Positions 1 through 8,464 are shown, numbered from the stretch's first letter. The stretch: 13,336 nt of DNA from Ignavibacteriaceae bacterium (GCA_013388525.1 JACAFA010000163.1:1-13336); one strand, 5' to 3'. Notes: generated by a model from the sequence alone, not told the origin. A program made the numbers and translations.

Positions 1-2
1 CT

Positions 3-803
3 GATGTAAATGCCGTATGCTTTATTATTTATAATTGTATTTGCACCGATCTTTGGAGAAGCACTGCCAAGCTCAATTCCGTAAAGATGATTTTGAATTG
101 TGTTCCTTCGGATTTCACCATTACTTGAAATTAAGACCATTCCAGGACCCGGGTTTGATACATTATACGCTGTGATTGTATTCCCGAGAATACTTGGATT
201 TTTTACCTGACTAACGTAAATACTCATACAATCTTCCGCCTCTGATACACTTGCACTAATTAAATTTTCTTTAATAAGTGCTTCACTACCATTTAAAACC
301 GAAATTCCAATTAATTCGTAGTCTATGATTGAGTTATTTGTTATTCCAAGAGAAAAATTATCGGCATTGTTTATTTGTATCCCTGTCTTATAGTCAGATA
401 TTTCGTTTAAATCTATTTTCACTCCGGATACTTGATAATCTTCCACCATCCCAATTGATATCGCCGTACCGTTATTATTTTGCCCGCCATTTAGTGTGCA
501 ATTATAGATTCTTATATCTTCGTTATAAATTAGTTCAACATCTTCTAAGTCTTCCTGAATTAAATAACCTCGTTGAATACCAGTATTAAAGCCATTTATA
601 TAACACTGATTAATATTTAATGATTTATTGTTATTTGAGGTAATCCCAATGCTCCACAACGGATCGGTGGTATAATGAACAGTGTTTCTAATTATATCAA
701 CATTATTGAAACCATAATAGTACAAACAACCATAATAGTTTGGATATCCGGTTGAGAAAGAATTATCTGATAAAGTGATATCTACACCTTCTGTATTATG
801 AAC
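3..803 (-). pseudogene. Continuation of the TIGR03790/beta-helix gene after an in-frame stop; runs off the window
   Basis: I read every minus-strand codon from 803 down to 3 in the frame of the upstream 720-codon gene. All 267 are sense codons, in an AT-rich stretch where chance stops would be frequent. The translation is rich in Asn/Ile/Gly rungs, with segments such as IRRNTIQNHLYGIELG and ANTIINNKAYGIYI, the pattern of right-handed parallel beta-helix (NosD/pectate-lyase-like) repeats. It starts directly after the TAA at 804-806 with VHNTEGVDITLSDN, which continues the repeat style of the residues before the stop. I infer that this is the separated C-terminal part of the same protein, not a new gene, because there is no start codon with a ribosome binding site at the junction. 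The end lies beyond position 1; a T9SS tail there would be expected but cannot be seen. Confidence 0.8.
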
Positions 804-806
804 TTA
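804..806 (-). other. In-frame TAA splitting the A2 reading frame
   Basis: The minus-strand codons here read AAT TTC TTC TAA GTT CAT AAT. The frame before is open for 720 codons and the frame after for at least 267, both encoding beta-helix-like sequence with no frameshift. A single base change (to CAA, GAA, AAA or similar) would restore one long gene. It could be a true nonsense mutation, a sequencing or assembly error, or a mixed population. Programmed readthrough is possible, but I see nothing specific for it. Confidence 0.75.
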
Positions 807-2966
807 GAAGAAATTCATTTCCGGCGAATTGCTTACAATTGAGTTAGATATCGAAAGTAACCTTGGTTTTTGTATTCCGTTCGTAATTACTACGACTAGA
901 TAGCCCGAATTAATTTCTGTGTGTTGTATCAGAAGCGTATCAACTTCTAGAAACTTAATCATTCCCGGTTCACAAAGACAGTTAAACGTTATACGGTTAT
1001 TAATAATCCCAAGTAATTTTATTACACCTCGTAATTCAAAATCTCCGGGGGAAGAATATTGCAAATTTAGGATTACTCCTTCATTAAGAATTAATTCTCC
1101 ATAACTGAAAAATTTTGAAGTGTTATTAATATTAAGTGTACTTCCACTATTAATTTTCAACTTGCCATTTGAAGTCATAGAAGAATTATCTTGCATATTA
1201 AGTGTTGATCCATCATTCAAAATAAATGAGCCGTTTACGTTACAACTCATTCCGTTAACTAAATTAAAAGTTGAATTTTCTGAAAGTTCAGCAGTTCCAT
1301 TTATTATAATATTACACGAACCACCAAATGAGAATGGACTGCCATCCTCAAAAATAAAATTATCATTAATTTCAAAAGTTGAATGGTCATTAAAGTTAAC
1401 AGCTACGCTCTGCGGAATAATCAAATCAGAGTCCGCTCCTTGGATTAACATTGAATAACCACTAAAATTTAGCTCTGCGCCTGTTTTTATTTCTAATGTT
1501 CCATATACTTTTAGTTTTGCATTTCGTCTGAAATTAACAGTACTTCCCAAATCAATTGTTAATGTAACGTTTACGGGTACAATTATATCGCATAAATAAT
1601 CCCCGGATTCAATAGTTGTGTTGCTTGTGAGAACGATTGGTTCGCAAGGTGAAAGTATTTTAGTAAGCGGGTCGCCTACTATAACAGATCTCCAAGCTAG
1701 ATAATTCATCCCCTGCCAAGCAGCATCTATCTGGTTATATCCTATAGCATAAGATGGAAAATAAACTGAAGTCCAAATATGTTTCATAAGGTATGGTTCC
1801 CAGGCATTTCCGCTACCACCTGTACCTCCTGTTAACAAAAATTCTGTCATTAGTCCTTGTTCACCTTGTACAACACGTCTTAGCATACCAATGCTGTATC
1901 CATTGAAACTTTCGTAAGTATTAAATACAGCTCCGTTGGCATAATTAAAATCTAATGTGTCCTGTATATAAGTGGGCGGCATACCCTGGTGTACTCCTGC
2001 AGAAGTGTAACCAATAACACTATCTGAACTGGTTGTTATCCAATTATTAATATCATCATTATACTCAGTTGTAAATCCGAGTGAATTTAATCTGTTAAAT
2101 GCTTCAAGCATATCAGGACTGCCGGCACCGCCTCCATCAATAATCCAGGTTTTTTCACCACTTGTATCGGCAGCAATAGATCTATCAATTATATCCGTAA
2201 TAATTTCATAGCTAAGTCCGTCAAGCCTGCTGACGAGATACGATAATTTATAATTGTAGCCAGACCAAGAACCATTATAAAAATCAGGTAAAAATCGTGC
2301 GTTCATTTCATAATAAGAGTCAGGATCAAAATATGGATTTGAAATAAATGGTAATGAATAACAATCATCTTCCGGATCGCACGAATTAGAATAACATTGT
2401 GAAGTATAATCATTGAATATCGCTTCTACAAAATCATCATAGTTTTGTGTATTAAGCATCGCAAGTACACCATCGAGACTTATATTACCCGGTACGCTCC
2501 AGTCTCCTGCTGACTGAATTTTATAGGGCACGCCGCGGCAAATAACCAAATAACGAATGGTCGAGGTCAAATTATTTTGCTGAAGGTGTAAACGGATTGG
2601 GTTTACCACCTCCTCCAGAAAATACTGCCAGGCGTGGAATTTTGCCGTGTCAACGCAGTGAGTGGAATCCCACACAGCCCATGTTGAGTCCTGAATATAC
2701 TCATCACTATAGCCAAACTTTACAACGTGCGGGTCTGACCAGTCGCCAACGCTGATTTCGCGGCGGGGGAGTTGTAGGCGAACGATATTAGATCCCGGTA
2801 TTCCACGAGCGTTTTGATAATAATTCTTAATCATAATTGATGTATCAGAATTTTCATTATAAACAACTAGAACAGTGCTCGCATCCGGTATTCCAGCATT
2901 TGTTTGTGCATCTGCTTCTTTGTAGCAGAGAGTAAATATAAAACAAAAGAGTAAAAAATATTTCAT
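804..2966 (-). CDS. Secreted TIGR03790-like protein with beta-helix region (A2), interrupted by TAA
   Basis: Residues 1-20 form a signal peptide ending ADA. Residues ~27-437 resemble the uncharacterised TIGR03790 family: VLVVYNENS near 32, YYQNARGIPGSNIVRL near 49-64, RYLVICRGVP near 138-147, WIIDGGG near 274, GAVFNTYESFNG near 345-356, GGTGGSGNAWEPY near 380-392 and a closing VGDPLTKI near 430. A Cys-rich acidic insert (Cys191, 196, 202) lies between the blocks. From ~450 the sequence becomes repetitive beta-helix, with rungs such as NVTLTIDLGSTVNF and GTLEIKTGAELNF. The start is the ATG at 2964-2966, served by AGGAGG, which overlaps the TAG of the upstream propeller gene (8-bp gap); the ATG four bases earlier is out of frame. 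The function of the family is unknown; extracellular or cell-surface location is inferred. The product stops at TAA 804-806, although the frame stays open to the window edge, so this is probably an N-terminal fragment of a protein of more than 985 residues. The TIGR03790 call rests on remembered motifs. Confidence 0.75.
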   Translation of the reverse strand: MKYFLLFCFIFTLCYKEADAQTNAGIPDASTVLVVYNENSDTSIMIKNYYQNARGIPGSNIVRLQLPRREISVGDWSDPHVVKFGYSDEYIQDSTWAVWDSTHCVDTAKFHAWQYFLEEVVNPIRLHLQQNNLTSTIRYLVICRGVPYKIQSAGDWSVPGNISLDGVLAMLNTQNYDDFVEAIFNDYTSQCYSNSCDPEDDCYSLPFISNPYFDPDSYYEMNARFLPDFYNGSWSGYNYKLSYLVSRLDGLSYEIITDIIDRSIAADTSGEKTWIIDGGGAGSPDMLEAFNRLNSLGFTTEYNDDINNWITTSSDSVIGYTSAGVHQGMPPTYIQDTLDFNYANGAVFNTYESFNGYSIGMLRRVVQGEQGLMTEFLLTGGTGGSGNAWEPYLMKHIWTSVYFPSYAIGYNQIDAAWQGMNYLAWRSVIVGDPLTKILSPCEPIVLTSNTTIESGDYLCDIIVPVNVTLTIDLGSTVNFRRNAKLKVYGTLEIKTGAELNFSGYSMLIQGADSDLIIPQSVAVNFNDHSTFEINDNFIFEDGSPFSFGGSCNIIINGTAELSENSTFNLVNGMSCNVNGSFILNDGSTLNMQDNSSMTSNGKLKINSGSTLNINNTSKFFSYGELILNEGVILNLQYSSPGDFELRGVIKLLGIINNRITFNCLCEPGMIKFLEVDTLLIQHTEINSGYLVVVITNGIQKPRLLSISNSIVSNSPEMNFF

Positions 2967-2974
2967 ACATCCTC

Positions 2975-5491
2975 CTATTTTATTATTGTTAGTTTTTTAA
3001 TTTCCGTATAACCTTTATCTGTTGTCATACGATAGAAGTAAATTCCTGAACTATAATTTTCTGCGTTAAACGATAAAGTATAAAAGCCCGGCTCTAATTC
3101 TTTGTCTATTAATATTTCTAATTCACTTCCAGTTATATCATATAAAATAATTTTCATGTTCGTTTTGTACGGTATTTCAAAATCGATTTTGGTTGAAGGA
3201 TTGAATGGGTTGGGATAATTCTGATATAGTTTGAAGTTGAAAGGATTAACAACTTTTACTTCTAAAATTTTACTGAGATTAAAGCTTCCATCATAATCTA
3301 TCTGTTTCAGTTGATAATAATATATACCTGATTCAGATACCACATCGGTGTATTTGTAGTTTTTAGTTGAAGTTGTTGTACCTTTACCATCAATGAATGC
3401 AATAGCTTCCCAACTTCTCTTATCATTTGATTTTAAAATCTCAAAACCTTGATTATTTGTTTCAGTTGCTGTAGTCCATTTTAATGTAATTGTGTTATTA
3501 TTTGCCTCTACGTAAAATGAAGTTAATTCCACCGGAACTATTGTAGTATCAATATATCTATACACTAATCCAGTGTATCCAACAGCGTAGCCAATATAGT
3601 TTTTAGGTGAATGTAATTTTCTTAAGCCAATATTTCTTAACTCTAAAATTTCGTCCCAGGTATTCGCACTGTCAATTGTCTCATAAATTGCATTTCCTGT
3701 AATAAATCCATGTTGAATAAACAACCATCCAAAGTTTCTAATTATATTTTGTGAGTTTAATTGTAAAAACCAGTTGTTTCCCGAGTTAGTTGTTTTATAT
3801 AAATAAGAGTTGGACTCGATAATAAAACCCGTATTTGAATTAGTAAAGAAAATATCATTTGAATCATAAAAGTTCAAATTAGTTTGTTGAATCCAATTTT
3901 CACCTCCATCCGTCGTTTTATGTGGTCTCCTACTTGAATTCGCAGTCCAGCCATATAAAGAATCAATAAAGCGAATGCTCTGAAAAATAACATTAGCACC
4001 TGCATTCAGTTGTGCAAACCAGTTCTCACCGGCGTCTATGGTTTTCAGTATTCCACCTCTTGTTGTTACCGCCCAGCCCGTTGTCGGGTTTATAAAGAAG
4101 ATTCTGTTTATCAAGCCAATTGTGTCTGTAAGTCCGGTTCTGTTTACTACATACCAGCTTTCTCCTGCATCAGTTGTCTTTACTATCCGGCAGGGTGCAC
4201 TGCCTGCAAAACCTGTTACACTATCTGTAAAGGTTACGCATCTTAATGTAGAGGTAAATACATTGCGGGGAAAGTTTGGCAAGCCAAACCAGTTGTATCC
4301 GCCATCTGTGGTTTTATAGACAGGTCCACCTGTGTATCTTCCGTCTGCTGCATAACCGGTTAGTTCATCCGTAAAGTAAACGTCAATAAAGTTTGTGTTA
4401 AGAAACAGTCCGCCCCAGTTGTCATAACCATTTGTTGTTTTGTTTATCATTAAGTTACTTCCTACAGAGTAACCAACACTATTGGGTAATAATTCAAGCT
4501 CCCATTCGCTTAAGTTTCCTATTGGTGGGTTAAACCAGTTTTGTCCCCGGTTGGTTGTCTTCCTTATTCCCCAGCTTTCGCCCTGGTATGTCCCTATCGT
4601 GTAGCCGATATCTGCATCAATAAATTTTATGCTGTTCAGTTCATTATGCTGAAGTGCGGCATTCTGCACCCAGCTTATTCCGCCGTCACTGCTGTAAACA
4701 GTCTTTCCCAAATATCCTGCTGCTGCTATGTGCAGCGAGTCTATTATATCTATTGCATAAAGGTCACTTGCGTCGCCTACCTGCACTTGTGTCCAGCTAC
4801 TTCCTCCATCTGTCGTTCTTAAAACTTTTCCTCCTCCGCAGCCGATCATTCCATATTGTTCTGTTAAGAAATCTATTGCCCAGTAATGTGCATTTAGTCC
4901 GGCATTAACGGATAGCCAGGTTAAGCCGGCATCAGTTGTTTTCAGTAATGTTTGGTTTAGTCCACAAACAAAGCCCAAAGTATCATTCAGCATCTGCACT
5001 CCCCAAAGGTCATTTGTTGTTCCGCTTGGTACTTGTTCAAACATTTCTCCGCCATCAGTAGAGCGTAGAATTATTCCACTGTAACCTGTTGCAATTACTA
5101 TTTGTCCATTAAAAGAATCTACTTTTAAAAGAAGAGTTGTCGTTTGTGTCTCCGAGATTGTCCAATCATCGCCGGCGTTTGTTGTTTTTATAATTGCACC
5201 GAGATCACCAACTACCCAACCAGTATCGGAGTTAACAAAATTCACTCCGATGTACGTTACTCTTGGCACTCCAGGGCTTAACTCTGTCCATACTCCTGTG
5301 CTTTGTAAAGGAAACAATCTTCGCTTTTCTTCTTGAAGATTTTTGCCAGCATATTTTTCTTCGTAGCTCTGGTAGCCTTCCTGCAGTTCTATGCCACGGC
5401 GGTATTGGACAGATTTTTCTGCTGTTGTGTCCTGCACTTGTGAAGCAATAAAACAGTTTGACAATAAAACAATAAGTAATATTTTTTTCAT
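2975..5491 (-). CDS. Secreted Ycf48/BNR-repeat beta-propeller protein with T9SS sorting tail (B2)
   Basis: The protein has 838 residues. Residues 1-~19 form a signal peptide. About 20-75 is a conserved pre-propeller block (VQYRRGIELQEGYQSYEEKY, then AGKNLQEEKRR). About 75-650 holds some 14 repeats of the Ycf48-like/BNR type, each reading roughly GW-x-VG...I-x-KTT(D/N)-x-G-x-x-W, enough for two seven-bladed propellers. About 652-752 is a VPVEL fibronectin-like domain, and 753-838 is a T9SS type A sorting domain beginning FKLYQNYPNPFNPSTKI and ending KKLTIIK. This points to export across the outer membrane and surface attachment or release. A role in binding or scaffolding is inferred; Ycf48-like repeats in such proteins do not imply photosynthesis. 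The start has GGAG eight bases upstream. The gene lies 54 bp after the truncated A1' and 8 bp before A2. It is homologous along its length to B1, but too diverged to be a recent copy. Confidence 0.85.
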   Translation of the reverse strand: MKKILLIVLLSNCFIASQVQDTTAEKSVQYRRGIELQEGYQSYEEKYAGKNLQEEKRRLFPLQSTGVWTELSPGVPRVTYIGVNFVNSDTGWVVGDLGAIIKTTNAGDDWTISETQTTTLLLKVDSFNGQIVIATGYSGIILRSTDGGEMFEQVPSGTTNDLWGVQMLNDTLGFVCGLNQTLLKTTDAGLTWLSVNAGLNAHYWAIDFLTEQYGMIGCGGGKVLRTTDGGSSWTQVQVGDASDLYAIDIIDSLHIAAAGYLGKTVYSSDGGISWVQNAALQHNELNSIKFIDADIGYTIGTYQGESWGIRKTTNRGQNWFNPPIGNLSEWELELLPNSVGYSVGSNLMINKTTNGYDNWGGLFLNTNFIDVYFTDELTGYAADGRYTGGPVYKTTDGGYNWFGLPNFPRNVFTSTLRCVTFTDSVTGFAGSAPCRIVKTTDAGESWYVVNRTGLTDTIGLINRIFFINPTTGWAVTTRGGILKTIDAGENWFAQLNAGANVIFQSIRFIDSLYGWTANSSRRPHKTTDGGENWIQQTNLNFYDSNDIFFTNSNTGFIIESNSYLYKTTNSGNNWFLQLNSQNIIRNFGWLFIQHGFITGNAIYETIDSANTWDEILELRNIGLRKLHSPKNYIGYAVGYTGLVYRYIDTTIVPVELTSFYVEANNNTITLKWTTATETNNQGFEILKSNDKRSWEAIAFIDGKGTTTSTKNYKYTDVVSESGIYYYQLKQIDYDGSFNLSKILEVKVVNPFNFKLYQNYPNPFNPSTKIDFEIPYKTNMKIILYDITGSELEILIDKELEPGFYTLSFNAENYSSGIYFYRMTTDKGYTEIKKLTIIK

Positions 5492-5545
5492 TTCTCAATC
5501 TCCAATTCACTTTTCTTCATCTTCAAAATTAAAATTCTTTGCAAC

Positions 5546-5851
5546 TTACGCCCAGGTTGAATCCTGAATATACTCATCGCTATAGCCAAGCTTAACTACG
5601 TGCGGGTCTGACCAGTCCCCTACGTTTATTTCGCGGCGGGGGAGCTGCAAGGGAACAAAATTTATAGCAGGGATACCACGGGCATTTTTATAATAATTCG
5701 CAATTGATTGTGAAAGTGTGTCCCCCTCATCAACAGGTTCTCTATACACCACAAGAACAGTACTTGCATCTGGTATGCCCGCGTTTGTCTGAGCTTCTGT
5801 TATATTAAAACAGAGAAGAAGAAGAAAACCAAGTAGTAAAATATTTTTCAT
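5546..5851 (-). pseudogene. Truncated TIGR03790-like gene (A1'), first ~100 codons only
   Basis: The 101-residue product has a signal peptide (~1-20, ending TEA) followed by QTNAGIPDASTVLVVY and ends ...GYSDEYIQDSTWA. It matches the first 97 residues of A2: in the last 34 residues only two differ (N for S after RREI, L for F before GYSDEY). In A2 the sequence continues VWDSTHCVDTAKF; here the match ends at TGGGC and a GTAA follows, giving an immediate stop. The remaining ~340 residues of the TIGR03790-like domain and the beta-helix are missing. It keeps a good ribosome binding site (AGGAG, seven bases before ATG) and sits 12 bp after B1, as A2 does after B2. I infer a remnant left by rearrangement of a duplicated cassette. 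A short secreted peptide could still be made, but none of the later conserved family blocks remain. Confidence 0.75.
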
Positions 5852-5863
5852 ATTACCGCTCCT

Positions 5864-8464
5864 TTATTTTAATTGAGTTATTTTGATTACAGCACTATAT
5901 CCAGTGCTTGTTATCATTCTTACGAAATAAATCCCCGAAGGGAGTGCTAAATTTTCTAAAGTTGTTTTGTAAAACCCTACCTCTTTATCTTCATTCATCA
6001 ATTCTGAAATCTTTTCTCCTTTAATGTCATATATGGAAACGTTTATTAAACTTTTTTGAGGAACCTGGTAATTAATTACTGTGGATGAGTTAAACGGATT
6101 AGGATAATTTTGAAATAATGAAAACTCTGCAGGTACCTGAATTATTACCTCTACAACTTTGGAGTATTCAAAGCTTCCATCGTAATCAATTTGTTTAAGT
6201 CTGTACTGATATTTACCTGACGAAAGCGATTCATCTGTGAATGAATAAAACTGGATTTCAGTTGTCGTTCCGTGTCCGTTTACAAAACCAATTTTTCGCC
6301 AATCTTCTTGAAGGAGTGTAGTTTTTGACAAAGCACGTTCAATTTCAAATCCTTTGTTATTAACTTCACTCGCTGTACGCCAGCTAAGAATAACTTTATT
6401 ATTAATTGATTCACTCTGAAAAGATATTAACTCAACAGGGACATAAGTTGAATCGTAATATTTCATTATTAACCCTAATTCTCCAACAGCATAGCCTAAG
6501 CCGGAATTTAATAAGCTCATCCCTTTTATTCTGACACCATTAAGTTCAGTGTATTCAAACCAGTTTTCACCTCCATCAATAGAGCGATAGGTTTTATATC
6601 CAATTATGAAAATAGTGCTGTCTTTGTAGGTGCTAAGTTTTGCAATACTAAACCCAGTGAGATTCTGATTTTGTATCCAAGTTATTCCTCCATCCGTAGT
6701 TCTATAAAGCTTGTTACTTTCAAGTAAAAAGCCGTTTTGATAATCCATAAAAAAAACATCACGTGATTGACCAATATTTATATTCATTTGCTGTATCCAG
6801 TTTTGACCGCCATCAGTAGTTTTATAAGGTCTTGCACCTAAGGCTGGAGTCCATCCATACAATGAATCAACAAAATGAACACTGCTAAATACTATACTAA
6901 GCGGTGCATTCAATTGTGCAAACCAGTTATCACCTCCGTCTGTGGTTTTAAGTATCCCTCCTCTGCTCGTAACCGCCCAACCTGTTGCTGAGTTAATAAA
7001 GAAAATTTTATTTATTGTACCAATCGTATCTGCAAGCCCGGTTCTGTTCGCAACGAACCAGGTATTTCCTGCATCAGTAGTCTTAACTATTCTGCAAGGA
7101 GGTCCGCCAGCAAAACCAGTCAAGCTGTCGGTAAAAGTTATGCTGTTTAATGCTGATGTAAATAGATTAGTTGGAAAGTTGTGTAACCTAAACCAAATCG
7201 TTCCACTATCCAATGTTTTATAAACAGTTCTGCTTGCAACATAACCTGTTGTTTCATTGGTAAAAAACACATCGGCAAAGTTGTCGTTTATTATTAGTCT
7301 CTGCCAATTTTCATAACCGTTTTCTGTTTTAAATATTTTTAAGTTTGTACCTGCTGCGTAACCGGTGTTTTCAGAAAGTAAAACAAATTCGTATTCTCCT
7401 ATGCCAGCTATTCCCGCAATACTCTGCCAGTTTTGTCCCCTATTGGTTGTTTTGTACATCCCTATTTCACTCATTGCAATATAACCAGTGTCAGTGTTTA
7501 TATATTTTATGCAGTTTATTTCGTGTGTAGTAGTTTGCTGCCCGTTTATCCATGTATTACCGCCATCACTGCTATAAATATTTTTAGCTGCGTATCCGGT
7601 TCCACCATAACCTGCTGCTGCTATGTGCAGACTATCTATAATATCAATGCTAAATAATGGGTAACTATCGCCTGCCTGTATTATTTCCCAGTTTTGTCCG
7701 CCGTCAGTTGTTCTAAGGACTTTTCCGTTAGCTGCAATAAACCCGTAACTCTCATTCCCCAAAGGGGCAGGCATAAAATCAATCCACCAGTAATCAGAAG
7801 TATAGCCGGGTGTAAATATCCTTTGCCACGTTAAACCCCCATCTGTAGTTTTTGTAAGCGAGTTAGCTGTTCCGCAAGCCCAGCCAAGTGTATCGTTAAG
7901 CATTTGCAAACCCCAAAGGTCTCCACTAACATTGCTATTTACCTGTGTAAATGTTTCTCCTCCATCTGTTGAACGAAGGATTAGTCCTCCAAATCCACTT
8001 GCAATTACTACTTGTCCGTTATAGCTTCTTACTTTTAGTATTGGGGTTGTTGTGTTCGTTTCACTCACTGTCCAGATATTTCCTCCATCTGTACTTTTTA
8101 TCAGAGTACCGAGATTACCAACTGCCCAGCCTGTATCTTTATTAACGAATTGTATCCCGAGATAATCAACTCTTGGAACTTTGGGATTTAGTTCTGTCCA
8201 TACTCCAGTACTCCTTAAAGGAAAAAATCTTCTTTTTTCTTCTTGAAGGTTCTTGCCGGCATATTTTTCATCAAAACTCTGGTAATTTTCATTCAGCTCA
8301 ATGTCTCGACGGTATTGGACAGGTTTATCTGTGGTGCTGTCAGCTAAAGCGTCAGAAAATCTTTCTTGAGTATATTGCTGGGCATAGTTCAAAGAAGGAA
8401 ATAGTAATAAGGAAAGCAGAAAAGTGAGAAGAAAATTAATTTTCAGGGATTTTTTGCTTTGCAT
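5864..8464 (-). CDS. Secreted Ycf48/BNR-repeat beta-propeller protein with T9SS sorting tail (B1)
   Basis: The protein has 866 residues. The signal peptide is ~1-28 (hydrophobic core LLTFLLSLLLF, then NYAQQ). About 40-100 is the pre-propeller block shared with B2 (PVQYRRDIELNENYQSFDEK, then AGKNLQEEKRRFFPLRSTGVW). About 14 Ycf48/BNR-like repeats follow (KTTDGGxxW with degenerate forms such as TENGYENW and TLDSGTIW), compatible with two seven-bladed propellers. About 675-780 is the VPVEL fibronectin-like domain with LKQIDYDGSF, and 781-866 is the T9SS sorting domain (FSLFQNYPNPFNSSTVI to IKITQLK). It is the first gene of the cassette; only a weak AAGG lies before the ATG, and a terminator-like hairpin separates it from the upstream DUF3078 gene, so a promoter is expected at 8465-8541, though I could not identify one. 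Surface or extracellular location is inferred from the tail; the ligand is unknown. It is a diverged paralogue of B2 with an unrelated signal peptide. Confidence 0.85.
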   Translation of the reverse strand: MQSKKSLKINFLLTFLLSLLLFPSLNYAQQYTQERFSDALADSTTDKPVQYRRDIELNENYQSFDEKYAGKNLQEEKRRFFPLRSTGVWTELNPKVPRVDYLGIQFVNKDTGWAVGNLGTLIKSTDGGNIWTVSETNTTTPILKVRSYNGQVVIASGFGGLILRSTDGGETFTQVNSNVSGDLWGLQMLNDTLGWACGTANSLTKTTDGGLTWQRIFTPGYTSDYWWIDFMPAPLGNESYGFIAANGKVLRTTDGGQNWEIIQAGDSYPLFSIDIIDSLHIAAAGYGGTGYAAKNIYSSDGGNTWINGQQTTTHEINCIKYINTDTGYIAMSEIGMYKTTNRGQNWQSIAGIAGIGEYEFVLLSENTGYAAGTNLKIFKTENGYENWQRLIINDNFADVFFTNETTGYVASRTVYKTLDSGTIWFRLHNFPTNLFTSALNSITFTDSLTGFAGGPPCRIVKTTDAGNTWFVANRTGLADTIGTINKIFFINSATGWAVTSRGGILKTTDGGDNWFAQLNAPLSIVFSSVHFVDSLYGWTPALGARPYKTTDGGQNWIQQMNINIGQSRDVFFMDYQNGFLLESNKLYRTTDGGITWIQNQNLTGFSIAKLSTYKDSTIFIIGYKTYRSIDGGENWFEYTELNGVRIKGMSLLNSGLGYAVGELGLIMKYYDSTYVPVELISFQSESINNKVILSWRTASEVNNKGFEIERALSKTTLLQEDWRKIGFVNGHGTTTEIQFYSFTDESLSSGKYQYRLKQIDYDGSFEYSKVVEVIIQVPAEFSLFQNYPNPFNSSTVINYQVPQKSLINVSIYDIKGEKISELMNEDKEVGFYKTTLENLALPSGIYFVRMITSTGYSAVIKITQLK

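Noticed and set aside
329..589. Plus-strand open frame of 86 codons
   Set aside because: It is antisense to the open continuation of the A2 gene, has no ribosome binding site and looks like a shadow of that coding frame.
5232..5510. Minus-strand open frame of 92 codons overlapping the start of B2
   Set aside because: It is an out-of-frame reading of the well-supported B2 N-terminus and resembles no protein.
2975..8464. Photosynthesis-related function suggested by the Ycf48-like repeats
   Set aside because: The repeats are widespread in secreted proteins of non-phototrophs, and the T9SS tails and signal peptides here point to the cell surface.
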